64,000 nucleotides of DNA from Clostridia bacterium. GTDB taxonomy: Bacteria; Bacillota; Clostridia; TANB77; CAG-508. Under the pieces are notes generated by a model, which was not told the origin of the DNA, searched no databases, and saw only the letters and a list, made by a program, of their open reading frames with translations. The position numbers were made by a program, and so were the translations under genes. Position 1 is the first letter of the stretch; every line of letters starts with the position of its first letter. The stretch covers positions 1 through 64,000 of the forward strand of contig JAGALX010000041.1 in assembly GCA_017625035.1 (NCBI GenBank), in the 5' to 3' direction. Below, in pieces: positions 8,630 to 17,777 of this stretch.

Positions 8630-9943
8630 TTATGCAGTTTCTATTTTTTTATTTGTAGATTTTCGTTTTTGTTTGATATCTTGCCTATTGCTTAGGTTTT
8701 CGTTTATAATAATTTTTGGTGGTTCTCCATTTTCTATTGTTTGTTTTGTTATTATACATTTTTCTATTTTAGGATTTGATGGTATTTCAAACATTATGTC
8801 CCTCATAATTTCTTCTAAAATAGATCTTAATCCTCTTGCTCCTGTTTTTCTTTCGATTGCTTTATTTACGATTAATTCTAGTGCTTCTTCTTCAAATTCT
8901 AAATTAACATTATCCATTTCGAATAAACGTTTATATTGTTTTACTAAAGAATTTTTTGGTTTTGTTATTATATCTAATAGTGCTGTTTTATCAAGCTCTT
9001 TTAAAGTTGCTATTATTGGCAATCTTCCAACAAATTCTGGAATTAATCCGAATTTTAGCAAGTCTTGAGGTAGTAATTGTTTAAAAATTTCACCATTGTC
9101 TTTTTGTTCGATTGCTAAATTAGTTCCAAATCCTATTGTTTTTTTGCCTGTTCTATCTTTTATAAGATTATCTAATCCTTCAAATGCACCTCCACAAATA
9201 AATAGAATATTTTCTGTTTTTATTTGAATAAAATCTTGATGAGGATGTTTTCTTCCTCCTTGTGGTGGTACTGAAGCAACAGTTCCCTCTATTATTTTTA
9301 ATAGCGCTTGTTGGACTCCTTCTCCACTTACATCTCTAGTTATTGATGGATTTTCGGATTTTCTTGTTATTTTATCAATTTCGTCTATATATATGATTCC
9401 TTTTTCTGCTTTTGCTATGTCGTAATCTGCTGCTTGTATTAGTTTTAGTAGAATATTTTCTACGTCTTCACCTACATATCCTGCTTCTGTTAATGTTGTT
9501 GCATCTGCTATTGCAAAAGGAACCTTTAATATTCTAGCCAATGTTTGAGCTAATAGGGTTTTTCCACATCCTGTTGGTCCTAATAATAGAACATTGCTTT
9601 TTTGTATTTCAACATCATTAAATTCTTTACTTTTTTCTACATTATTAATACGTTTATAATGATTATACACTGCTACAGCTAGTGTTTTTTTAGCTTCTTC
9701 TTGACCAATTACATATTCATCTAATATTTCTTTTATTTCTGATGGAGTAGGTAATTTTTCGTTTTCGTCTAATGTATATTCATCTTCAAATTCATATAAC
9801 TCATCTTCTAAAATGCTATTACACGCTTTTATACACTCATCACAAATAAAAACTCCTGGTCCTGCAATTAATCTTTCTACTGCGTTTTGCATTTTTCCGC
9901 AAAATGAGCATTTTACACTATTGTTTTTACTGCTATTTGCCAT
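8630..9943 (-). CDS. clpX: ATP-dependent Clp protease ATP-binding subunit ClpX
   Basis: 437 residues. The N-terminal C4 zinc domain is visible (CSFCGK and CDECIKAC). It is followed by Walker A GPTGCGKT, Walker [10 protein letters not shown], the pore/IGF region KKTIGFG for ClpP docking, and the C-terminal small AAA+ domain with [10 protein letters not shown]. ClpX unfolds tagged substrates and feeds them to ClpP. It begins 25 nt after the clpP stop, so the two are co-transcribed. No strong terminator was seen after it. Confidence 0.97.
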   Translation of the reverse strand: MANSSKNNSVKCSFCGKMQNAVERLIAGPGVFICDECIKACNSILEDELYEFEDEYTLDENEKLPTPSEIKEILDEYVIGQEEAKKTLAVAVYNHYKRINNVEKSKEFNDVEIQKSNVLLLGPTGCGKTLLAQTLARILKVPFAIADATTLTEAGYVGEDVENILLKLIQAADYDIAKAEKGIIYIDEIDKITRKSENPSITRDVSGEGVQQALLKIIEGTVASVPPQGGRKHPHQDFIQIKTENILFICGGAFEGLDNLIKDRTGKKTIGFGTNLAIEQKDNGEIFKQLLPQDLLKFGLIPEFVGRLPIIATLKELDKTALLDIITKPKNSLVKQYKRLFEMDNVNLEFEEEALELIVNKAIERKTGARGLRSILEEIMRDIMFEIPSNPKIEKCIITKQTIENGEPPKIIINENLSNRQDIKQKRKSTNKKIETA

Positions 9944-9968
9944 TTTCCCTCCTAAAATTTATTTAAGA

Positions 9969-10574
9969 TTATTTTCTTGTATCCATAATTCCATCGATTA
10001 AACCATATTTTAGTGCTTCTTCTGCAGTCATATAATAGTCTCTTTCTGTGTCTCTTTGGATTGTTTCTAGACTTTGACCTGTTTTTTCACTTAATAATTT
10101 ATTTAATTTATCTCTTGTTTTTACCATATGGTCTGCATGTATTTTTATTTCTGTTGTTTGACCAGAAAGACCTCCACCACCAATTAATGGTTGATGTATT
10201 AATATTTCTGAGTTTGGTGTAGCAAATCTTTTTCCTTTTTCACCTGATGCTAATAATACTGCTCCCATACTTGCTGCCATTCCAACACAAATTGTTGATA
10301 CTGGACATTTTATATAGTTCATTGTATCTACTATTCCCATACCATCTGTAATAGAGCCTCCTGGGCTGTTTATATATAAAAATATTTCTTTTTCTGGATC
10401 TTCTGATTCTAGAAATAGTAGTTGTGCGATTACTAAGCCTGCTGATGCGCTGTTAACATCTTCTCCTAGAAATATTATTCTGTCTTTTAAAAGTCTTGAG
10501 AAAATATCATATGATCTTTCTCCTTTAGATGTTTGTTCAACTACATATGGAACTAAACTGTTTTTTTCTAACAT
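9969..10574 (-). CDS. clpP: ATP-dependent Clp protease proteolytic subunit ClpP
   Basis: 201 residues. The catalytic Ser sits in [11 protein letters not shown] and the His in ILIHQPL, and the N-terminal LVPYVVEQT is typical. It forms the tetradecameric serine protease chamber partnering ClpX. A GGAGG ribosome binding site lies 6-7 nt before the ATG. A MITE-like element and a terminator separate it from tig, its usual upstream neighbour, so tig and clpPX are probably separate transcripts here. Confidence 0.97.
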   Translation of the reverse strand: MLEKNSLVPYVVEQTSKGERSYDIFSRLLKDRIIFLGEDVNSASAGLVIAQLLFLESEDPEKEIFLYINSPGGSITDGMGIVDTMNYIKCPVSTICVGMAASMGAVLLASGEKGKRFATPNSEILIHQPLIGGGGLSGQTTEIKIHADHMVKTRDKLNKLLSEKTGQSLETIQRDTERDYYMTAEEALKYGLIDGIMDTRK

Positions 10575-10679
10575 AATTTTCCTCCTTGTTTATATAATTA
10601 TATGAATTTTATAATATAAATATTTATTTTTCAATAGCTGTTCATAAGTTATTTATAAAAAATACGTATTTATGTTTTA

Positions 10680-10890
10680 AACAGTTACCGAAAATATATA
10701 AAATTAGGTCCTATGGGGGATTATATTATTTTTAAATTCACCCCAACTGCGAAGAGTTTGTAATTATCGACTTCACTATCGTTCGTATATAACAACAAAC
10801 TCTAGCTTGTCGGTCCCCACCCTAGTTCATTTTAAAATAATATAATCCCCCATAGGACCTAATTTTATATATTTTTCTAGTGTAGTACCT
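10680..10890. repeat. MITE-like palindromic element between tig and clpP
   Basis: Two arms of about 46 nt (10690-10735 and 10832-10877) are inverted copies of each other except for one extra T. They enclose about 95 nt containing a smaller inverted repeat (AGAGTTTGT and ACAAACTCT). Short imperfect complementarity continues outward (ACAGTTAC against GTACCTGT). No ORF is present. Its size, palindromic ends and G-runs (CCTATGGGGGATT) set it apart from the surrounding DNA. A non-autonomous mobile element is the simplest reading, but a structured RNA is possible. It fills most of the clpP-tig gap. Confidence 0.65.
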
Positions 10891-10914
10891 GTAAAAAAAT
10901 TTATACTAATAAAA

Positions 10915-10961
10915 AAAGTTAGAGACATAGATAATTTTTATTTTTGCCCCTAACTTTTTTT
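10915..10961 (-). terminator. tig terminator
   Basis: On the minus strand AGTTAGGGGCA and TGTCTCTAACT flank an A+T loop and are followed by TTTTTTT, immediately after the tig stop codon. Confidence 0.75.
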
Positions 10962-10964
10962 CAT

Positions 10965-12278
10965 TTATTTTTCAGTTTTTTCTGCTTTTTTTGTTGCTTT
11001 TATATTTGCATTATCTACTATAAATTGTATTGCTTTTTCTGTTGTTATGGTATTTTTTAAATGGTCTTTTAGATGTTCATTGTTCATAAGCTCTTCTTCG
11101 TTTCTACCATAGTTTGTAGCCATTTCTTTTATTTTTTCTTCTATTTCGCTATCTGTAGCTTCTATATTTTCTGCTTTTACTATAGCTTCTAATACTAATT
11201 TTGTTTTTACAGATGTTGCTGCTTGTTCTTCATATTCTTTTCTCATATCTTCTTCTGATTTGTTCATCATTTTTAAATATTGAGATAGGTTTAATCCTTG
11301 ATATGCTAATCTTCCATCTATATCTCTTAAGATATTGTCTATTTCTGTTTCTATCATTCCTGATGGAATATCTATTTCTGTGTTGTCACATACAGCTTTT
11401 ATTGCTGCATCTTCTGTTTGATATTTAGCTTGATTTTTCTTTTCTTCTGTTAATTTATCTTTTATGCTTGCTTTTAAATCTTTTAATGTATCAAATTCAC
11501 TAACATCTTTAGCAAATTCATCATCAATTGCTGGTAATTCTTTTACTTTTATTTCGTGTAATTTTACTTTGAATGTGGCATCTTTTCCGGCTAATTCTGT
11601 TGAGAAGTACTCTTCTGGGAATTTAACATTTATGTCTTTTTCTTCTTCGATTTTCATTCCAATTACTTGGTCTTCAAATCCTGGAATGAATGTTTTACTT
11701 CCTATTTCTAGTTCGTGTTTTTCTGCTTTTCCACCTTCGAAAGCAACACCATCAACAAATCCTTCGAAATCAATTACAGCTATGTCTTTGTTTTTTACTG
11801 CTCTGTCTTCTACACTTACTAATCTAGCATTTTTTTCTGCCATACGGTCTAATTCTTTTTTTACATCTGCTGCTAAAACTGTTGTATCTGCTTTTTCTAG
11901 CTCTATTCCTTTATATTTACCAACTTTAACTTCTGGTTTAGTTTGTACTATAGCTGTAAATATTAAGTCTTTTCCTTTTTCCATTTGTGATATTTCGATT
12001 TCTGGTCTGCTTACAGCTTCTATGTTATTTTCTTTTAATTCTTTTTCGTATATTTCTGGTACTATTTCGTTAAATGTATCTTCATAGAATATTGATGGTC
12101 CGTATGTTTTTTCGATTAATGACATTGGAGCTTTTCCTTTTCTGAACCCTGGTATGCTGAAATATTTAGCTGTTTTTGTATAAACTTTTTTCATACCTTC
12201 ATCAAATTTTTGTGCCTCTACTGTAAATGTTAATTTTAATTCATTTGTTTTATCTGTTTTTTCTACTTTAATACTCAT
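10965..12278 (-). CDS. tig: Trigger factor
   Basis: 437 residues, standard length. The N-terminal ribosome-binding domain contains FSIPGFRKGKAPMSLIE, the FKBP-type prolyl isomerase domain is at about residues 150-245 (VIDFEGFVDGVAFEGG), and a helical C-terminal chaperone domain follows. It is the ribosome-associated chaperone for nascent chains. The gene has its own promoter and terminator upstream of clpPX. Confidence 0.96.
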   Translation of the reverse strand: MSIKVEKTDKTNELKLTFTVEAQKFDEGMKKVYTKTAKYFSIPGFRKGKAPMSLIEKTYGPSIFYEDTFNEIVPEIYEKELKENNIEAVSRPEIEISQMEKGKDLIFTAIVQTKPEVKVGKYKGIELEKADTTVLAADVKKELDRMAEKNARLVSVEDRAVKNKDIAVIDFEGFVDGVAFEGGKAEKHELEIGSKTFIPGFEDQVIGMKIEEEKDINVKFPEEYFSTELAGKDATFKVKLHEIKVKELPAIDDEFAKDVSEFDTLKDLKASIKDKLTEEKKNQAKYQTEDAAIKAVCDNTEIDIPSGMIETEIDNILRDIDGRLAYQGLNLSQYLKMMNKSEEDMRKEYEEQAATSVKTKLVLEAIVKAENIEATDSEIEEKIKEMATNYGRNEEELMNNEHLKDHLKNTITTEKAIQFIVDNANIKATKKAEKTEK

Positions 12279-12315
12279 TATTATTCATCCTTTCAATCTC
12301 TAAACTAGCTTTCTC

Positions 12316-12343
12316 ATTATAACACATTTTTTTGATTTTGCAA
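12316..12343 (-). promoter_or_regulatory. tig promoter
   Basis: TTGCAA and TATAAT are separated by 16 nt, about 38 nt before the tig start. Confidence 0.6.
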
Positions 12344-12466
12344 TAGCTTGTTATATATAAATTGCATATTTATGCAAATTTTGGATTATATTTTAGGTAT
12401 TTTATGTGAATTTTGAGTGCTCATTTCACTACATTTTATCTTTTTGCAATATTTTATTTTTGTATT

Positions 12467-13393
12467 TTACATATTTTTTGCAATTTCTTCTATTTTTTGT
12501 ATAAGTATTTCATTTCTTTTAGTAAAGATTTGATTTAAACTTATATTTTGGTTTATATCTAGACTACAATCTATTTTATAAATTTTGTAATCTTTATACG
12601 TTTCTTCTATTTGCTTTATATTGCCAATTTTTTTCGTCCCTTCTATTGTAAAAGGCTCGCATATTATAACTTCTAATTTAACTTTTTTTATTTTTGCTAT
12701 TTCTTTTATTTGTTCATCTAAAAAATTATAATGATTATCATAATTTATATATAATAATATTTTTTCACTATTTATTATATCTTCTATTTTTTTTCTTAAC
12801 TCCATATAAACTTTAATATTATTTATTTCGTTTTTTTCAATCTGTTCATTTTTTAATAACTGTCTTACATTTATGCATTTAAACTCTATTTTTGATTCTT
12901 TATTTATTAAGTTTTTATCTATATCTTCATCAAAATATATAAGATTTATTTTTTTCTTTTCCTCTTTATTCCATTCTAATAAATATTTTGTTTCATTTGT
13001 ATTCTCTTCTGTTATTTCATCTACTTTTTTAAATCCATTTTTATAGAAAAACATTAATGCATTTTTATTATGACTAGGTACTTTTGTACTCAATTTTTTA
13101 TGTTTTTGCTTACTATTTTCTAATAAAATTGTACCTATACCTTCTCTTCTGATATTTGGTTTAACTGCAATTGACCATATTTCGCCACTTCCATTTATAC
13201 TTATGAAGGCGTCTATTTCTTCGTCTTCTGTATATATTACAGTTGATTCCAAATTATTAATAAATTTATTTCTTACTTTAGTATATATATCTACTAAAAT
13301 TTCATTTTTTAGAAGTTTAGTAGATTTTGTAAATTCGCTTTTCCATAGTTTCATTATATTATCTATGTTATCTTCTTTTAAATTTTTTAACAA
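12467..13393 (-). CDS. GNAT-family acetyltransferase with unrecognised C-terminal domain
   Basis: Residues about 1-145 are a GNAT domain. The acetyl-CoA-binding stretch is visible as IAVKPNIRREGIGTILLENS, followed by PSHNKNALMFFYKNGFKKVDE. Residues about 155-308 form a second Lys/Ile-rich domain that I do not recognise (KKINLIYFDEDIDKNLINKE...). The start is TTG, 18 nt after the phosphoesterase stop. It is last in the M50-tsaD-phosphoesterase-GNAT operon. Adjacency to tsaD recalls rimI, but the sequence is not obviously RimI, so substrate is open. Confidence 0.7.
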   Translation of the reverse strand: MLKNLKEDNIDNIMKLWKSEFTKSTKLLKNEILVDIYTKVRNKFINNLESTVIYTEDEEIDAFISINGSGEIWSIAVKPNIRREGIGTILLENSKQKHKKLSTKVPSHNKNALMFFYKNGFKKVDEITEENTNETKYLLEWNKEEKKKINLIYFDEDIDKNLINKESKIEFKCINVRQLLKNEQIEKNEINNIKVYMELRKKIEDIINSEKILLYINYDNHYNFLDEQIKEIAKIKKVKLEVIICEPFTIEGTKKIGNIKQIEETYKDYKIYKIDCSLDINQNISLNQIFTKRNEILIQKIEEIAKNM

Positions 13394-13410
13394 ATTATAT
13401 CCCTTCCTAT

Positions 13411-14118
13411 TTAACTAATGTTTAATAATTTGAAATTTAAATAGTCTGCACTTACTAAATTAAATTCAATTCCTTCAATATTTCCAATTACAGCATCTGC
13501 ATGTGATTTTCCATGTAAATGCCCATAGTAGCATTTTTTTATATCATATTTTTTTAGTGTTTTAAAAAATTCTAAATGATTATTTTCTAATAGTTGTTTT
13601 TCAATTAATGGTGGATAGTGCATAAGTGCAATAATTTCTTTTGAGTTTCCGGATTTATTAATAGCATCTTGTATTGATAGCTCTAACCTTTGATTTTCTC
13701 TGTTAATCATTTTTTTGCTATTTTCTGTTTCTTGAAATGACCATCCTCTGGTTCCTACAAAAACTTTATCTTCGTATTCTATTGAATTGTTGTATAGAAA
13801 TTCTATATTTTTAAATTCATTATCTTCTAAGTATTTTTTCATGCTTGTAATAGTGGTCCACCAATAATCATGGTTTCCTTTTAGTAATACTTTTTTTCCT
13901 GGTAAATCATTTAAATATTTAAAATCTAAGTATGTATCTTCTAGATATGTTGCCCATGAAAAATCTCCTGGTAGTAAAACCAGATCGTTTTCTTTAACTT
14001 TTTCTATCCAATCTTGTTTAATCTTTTCTTCGTGTTTTTCCCAATTTTTACCGAATATATCCATTGGTTTATTTTGGCTGAAAGATAGATGTAAATCTCC
14101 TATTACATATATCGACAT
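13411..14118 (-). CDS. Metallophosphoesterase (predicted phosphohydrolase)
   Basis: 235 residues with the calcineurin-like phosphoesterase signature in order: IGDLHLS, LLPGDFSWA, KGNHDYWW, a later LMHYPP, and YGHLHGKSH at the end. These residues bind two metal ions. The substrate is unknown. It is cytoplasmic with no signal peptide, and starts 12 nt after tsaD in the same operon. Confidence 0.85.
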   Translation of the reverse strand: MSIYVIGDLHLSFSQNKPMDIFGKNWEKHEEKIKQDWIEKVKENDLVLLPGDFSWATYLEDTYLDFKYLNDLPGKKVLLKGNHDYWWTTITSMKKYLEDNEFKNIEFLYNNSIEYEDKVFVGTRGWSFQETENSKKMINRENQRLELSIQDAINKSGNSKEIIALMHYPPLIEKQLLENNHLEFFKTLKKYDIKKCYYGHLHGKSHADAVIGNIEGIEFNLVSADYLNFKLLNIS

Positions 14119-14130
14119 TGTATTCTCCTT

Positions 14131-15120
14131 CTATTCTAATTTTAAATTAGGTATAGCATTTAGTGTTAGGTTAGATATTTTACCATTAATATAATTATAA
14201 TATCCTGCACTTGCAATCATAGCTGCATTATCTGTACACAATTTTATATTTGGATAAAAAATTTCATATCCATCTTTTTTTAGTGATTCAAAACTATTTC
14301 TTATATAACTATTTGCCGAAACGCCTCCTGCTAGTGCAATTTTTTTAATACCTAGACTCTTAGCTGCTTTTAGTGTATTATCTATTAATTCTTCTGTAAC
14401 TGTTTTTTCAAAACTTGCACATAAATTTGCTTTATTAATTTGCGGATCTTTATGATGTAAATTTATTACGGCTGTTTTTATTCCACTAAAACTAAAGTCT
14501 AAATTGTCAAAATGAGTTTTAGGAAGTGCTATATTGGCTTGTCCTTGTTTTGCAAGTTTGTCTACTTTAGGCCCTCCTGGATATCCTAAACCTATTACTC
14601 TTGCAACTTTATCAAAAGCTTCGCCTATAGCATCATCTCTGGTTTTCCCTAAGATTTCAAAATCTTTATAATTTTTTATATGTACTAAGTGTGTATGTCC
14701 ACCTGAAATTATTAAACATAAAAATGGTGGTTCTAAATCTAGATTTGTTATGTAATTTGCTGCAATATGTCCTTCAATGTGATTTGTTCCTACTAGAGGC
14801 TTATTTAGTGCGTAACTTAATGATTTTGCATATGATACACCCACTAATAATGCCCCTACTAGACCTGGACCATATGTACATGCAATTATATCAATATCTT
14901 CAAATGTCATATTTGCCTCTTTTAATGCTTGTTTGGTCACATTTGAAATGTTTTCAACATGTTTTCTTGAAGCAATTTCTGGAACAACTCCTCCAAATTG
15001 TGTGTGAATTTCTATTTGTGTATTTATGACATTTGAAAGAACTTCTCTTCCATTTTTTACAATAGCGACAGATGTTTCATCACAGCTAGATTCAATTCCT
15101 AAAGTTATTATATCTTTCAT
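14131..15120 (-). CDS. tsaD: tRNA N6-adenosine threonylcarbamoyltransferase TsaD
   Basis: 329 residues. Family motifs: [15 protein letters not shown] at the N-terminus, the metal-binding HIEGHIAAN (HxxxH), SGGHTHLV, and [13 protein letters not shown] toward the C-terminus. It transfers threonylcarbamoyl to A37 of ANN-decoding tRNAs with TsaB/TsaE, neither of which is in this window. Slightly shorter than usual but all motifs are present. Cotranscribed with the M50 gene upstream (25-nt gap). Confidence 0.96.
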   Translation of the reverse strand: MKDIITLGIESSCDETSVAIVKNGREVLSNVINTQIEIHTQFGGVVPEIASRKHVENISNVTKQALKEANMTFEDIDIIACTYGPGLVGALLVGVSYAKSLSYALNKPLVGTNHIEGHIAANYITNLDLEPPFLCLIISGGHTHLVHIKNYKDFEILGKTRDDAIGEAFDKVARVIGLGYPGGPKVDKLAKQGQANIALPKTHFDNLDFSFSGIKTAVINLHHKDPQINKANLCASFEKTVTEELIDNTLKAAKSLGIKKIALAGGVSANSYIRNSFESLKKDGYEIFYPNIKLCTDNAAMIASAGYYNYINGKISNLTLNAIPNLKLE

Positions 15121-15145
15121 TATTAATCCTTTCTATTTATATGAA

Positions 15146-15889
15146 CTATATTGATACTCCGAATATGGTTGCAGTTAACCTTAATATTCCAGAATATACA
15201 GCCTGTCTAGCAGGTAAAATAAGTGTTCCTGCTATTCTTGTAATCCACATTACTAAAAATATTATATAAAAGATTTGTTCATTATTTTTAAACCACATTT
15301 GAGCATTATATGGTAAAAAATGATTTAATACTTTTGAACCATCTAAAGGTGGTAATGGTATTAAATTAAATAGTCCAAGACCCACATTAATAACTATTAT
15401 ACTTTGTAATACTGTCATAATAGTTAGTGCAGCTCTTACACTACATGCTGCTAATAAATCAAATTTTATTACAAGAACTGTTATTATTGAGAAGACTATT
15501 GCTAAAATAAAGTTTGCAATTGGTCCAGCTATTGATACAATGGCTTCTGCTTTACTTACAGAAATATTTCTGTTAAAATTTCTAGAATCAATTTGAACTG
15601 ATTTCCCCCATCCGTATCCTAAAAATACTAGCATAACAATTCCAATTGGATCCATATGCTTTAACGGATTTAATGTTAATCTTCCTTGTAATTTAGCAGT
15701 ATCATCCCCTAATTTGTATGCAGCATATGCATGTGCGTATTCGTGAAATGTAATTGCTATTAGCACTCCTGGTATACTTAAAAGTAAACTTAATAGCTCT
15801 GCTGGGTTTGATAAATATCCCATAAACATGCTAAGCACACATATTCCCAAAATAATATAAAGTATTCTTTTGTCAAAACTAAAAAACAT
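15146..15889 (-). CDS. M50-family site-2-type membrane metalloprotease (YwhC-like)
   Basis: 247 residues with about six membrane segments. The zinc motif HEYAHAYAAYKLGD (HExxH) is at about residues 49-62. LNPLKHMDPIG and the distal FNLIPLPPLDGSKVL hold the third ligand region. It is an intramembrane protease of the SpoIVFB/RseP clan, in the housekeeping site-2 protease-like branch often seen near core genes. No PDZ domain. First gene of the four-gene operon with tsaD. Substrate unknown. Confidence 0.88.
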   Translation of the reverse strand: MFFSFDKRILYIILGICVLSMFMGYLSNPAELLSLLLSIPGVLIAITFHEYAHAYAAYKLGDDTAKLQGRLTLNPLKHMDPIGIVMLVFLGYGWGKSVQIDSRNFNRNISVSKAEAIVSIAGPIANFILAIVFSIITVLVIKFDLLAACSVRAALTIMTVLQSIIVINVGLGLFNLIPLPPLDGSKVLNHFLPYNAQMWFKNNEQIFYIIFLVMWITRIAGTLILPARQAVYSGILRLTATIFGVSI

Positions 15890-15925
15890 AACTCACCTAT
15901 CCTTTTTTATTTTTTTACAGAGAGT

Positions 15926-15954
15926 ATTATATATTAGATTTGTTAGAAAGTAAA
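15926..15954 (-). promoter_or_regulatory. Promoter of the M50-tsaD operon
   Basis: TTTACT and TATAAT are separated by 17 nt, about 37 nt before the M50 start. Confidence 0.5.
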
Positions 15955-16004
15955 GATTTTAGTTGTTTGTATCAGGATAAAGATATAAAACGTTTTTTCA
16001 GTTG

Positions 16005-17636
16005 CTAATTAGTGTTATAACGCATTTCTTTTGCATGCTCTAAAGCATTTTTTGTTATATCTCCACTTGATATTCTTGCGATTTCTTCTAGTACCTCCGC
16101 TTCGTTTAATAATTTTATATTAGTGAAAGTTTTTTCATTTTCTACTTTTTTACTTATAAAATAATTATAATCACCTTTTGCGGCAATATTAGCTTGATGT
16201 GTTATACATAATACTTGATGTTTATTCGAAATTATTTTAATTTTTTCACCAACTGATTTTGCTGCTTTACCACTTATTCCAGTATCAATTTCATCAAATA
16301 TTAAAACAGGAACTTCATCAGTATCTGCAAGTACTGTTTTAATTGCTAGCATAATTCTTGAAATTTCGCCTCCTGAGGCAATTTTTATTAGTGATTTTTC
16401 TTCATCACCAACATTTGTTGCAATCATAAATTCAATATCATTTAATCCATTTTCATTAAACTCTAAATTTTCATCATATTTTATACTAACATTAAATTTA
16501 GCATTTTTCATTTCTAGGTCTTTTAGCTCTTTGTTTATTTTTTCGTTTAGGATTTTAGAGTGCTCTATTCTTATTTCATTTAATATTTTTGATTTTTGTA
16601 GCATTTGTTTACTTATTATATTTAGCTCTTCTTTTAATTTATTATTATGATCTTCTAAATTTTCTATATTAAAGATTTCATCTTCAACTTCTTTTTTATA
16701 TTGTAATATTTCAGTTATACTATTTCCGTATTTTCGTTTTAAGTCATATATGTAATCTAGTCGCTTTTCTATTTCATTTCTTTTACCATCATCAAATGAC
16801 ACATCATCATTTAATCCTGATATGTCTCTTGCTAATTCTTGAACATCGTAATATATATTTTTTAGTGCTGTTAATTTTTCTTTATATTCATTGTCTATGT
16901 CTTCTATTTTTTCTAATGCTCTTATTGATGTATTTATTCCATCAATTACATTTTCACTTAAATTACAATCTACTTCTTTTAAACAAGTATATATTTTTTC
17001 AGAATTCAAGATTTTTTTTCTTTCTATTTCTAATAAATCTTCTTCGTCTTGCTTTAAATTTGCATTATCTATTTCATTGAATTGATATTTTAATAAATCT
17101 AATTTTCTTTGTTTTTCTTTATCATCACCATAACTTTCTTTTAGCTCTTTTTTTATTTCGTTATATCTGGTATATAATTTTATGTATTCTGTTTTTTCAT
17201 TTAATATTTTTTTGCCTATATAATTATCTAGATATTTTACATGCTCTTGCTTTGACATTATTGTTTGATTATCATTTTGGCCATGTATGTCTATTATTTT
17301 TTTCATGAATTCTTTTAGTTCATTTACGGTTACTAATCTTCCATTTATTTTGCATGAATTTCTGCCATTTAAATATACTTCTCTGCTTACAATTATATTT
17401 CCATCTATAGATTGTTCATTTTGTGGTAAATATATATTTAACTCCACTAAGCAAAAGTTTTCGCCTCTACGAATAATTTCTTTTGAAAATCGACCACCAC
17501 AGGCAATGCTTAATGAATCTATTATAAGAGTTTTTCCAGCTCCGGTTTCACCTGTTAATACATTAAAACCATTATTTAAGTCTACACTTAGGTCTTCTAT
17601 TATTCCTATGTTTTTTATATGTAATGTTGCAATCAT
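16005..17636 (-). CDS. recN: DNA repair protein RecN
   Basis: 543 residues, an SMC-like ATPase. Walker A is GETGAGKTLIIDSLS near the N-terminus. Two coiled-coil arms follow (about residues 150-370). The ABC signature region is IASGGEISRIMLAIK and Walker B is VPVLIFDEIDTGISG. It holds or processes double-strand-break ends in recombinational repair. Own promoter upstream. No clear LexA box was seen there. Confidence 0.95.
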   Translation of the reverse strand: MIATLHIKNIGIIEDLSVDLNNGFNVLTGETGAGKTLIIDSLSIACGGRFSKEIIRRGENFCLVELNIYLPQNEQSIDGNIIVSREVYLNGRNSCKINGRLVTVNELKEFMKKIIDIHGQNDNQTIMSKQEHVKYLDNYIGKKILNEKTEYIKLYTRYNEIKKELKESYGDDKEKQRKLDLLKYQFNEIDNANLKQDEEDLLEIERKKILNSEKIYTCLKEVDCNLSENVIDGINTSIRALEKIEDIDNEYKEKLTALKNIYYDVQELARDISGLNDDVSFDDGKRNEIEKRLDYIYDLKRKYGNSITEILQYKKEVEDEIFNIENLEDHNNKLKEELNIISKQMLQKSKILNEIRIEHSKILNEKINKELKDLEMKNAKFNVSIKYDENLEFNENGLNDIEFMIATNVGDEEKSLIKIASGGEISRIMLAIKTVLADTDEVPVLIFDEIDTGISGKAAKSVGEKIKIISNKHQVLCITHQANIAAKGDYNYFISKKVENEKTFTNIKLLNEAEVLEEIARISSGDITKNALEHAKEMRYNTN

Positions 17637-17666
17637 ATTTACCTCCGTATGCGAATCTTTGTTTGT

Positions 17667-17694
17667 ATTATATTACTTTTTTAAAATTTGTCAA
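17667..17694 (-). promoter_or_regulatory. recN promoter
   Basis: TTGACA and TATAAT, both consensus, are separated by 16 nt, about 30 nt before recN. Confidence 0.65.
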
Positions 17695-17736
17695 GCAATT
17701 TCATACAAATTTATCATTATTAATATAAACGAAAAG

Positions 17737-17773
17737 TGGAATTTAGAACAAATACATATTCCAAATTCCAGCA
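17737..17773 (-). terminator. Weak terminator after the WG-repeat gene
   Basis: TGGAATTT and AAATTCCA flank a 20-nt interior and are followed by CTTTTCGTTT on the minus strand. The T tract is poor. Confidence 0.4.
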
Positions 17774-17777
17774 AAAC

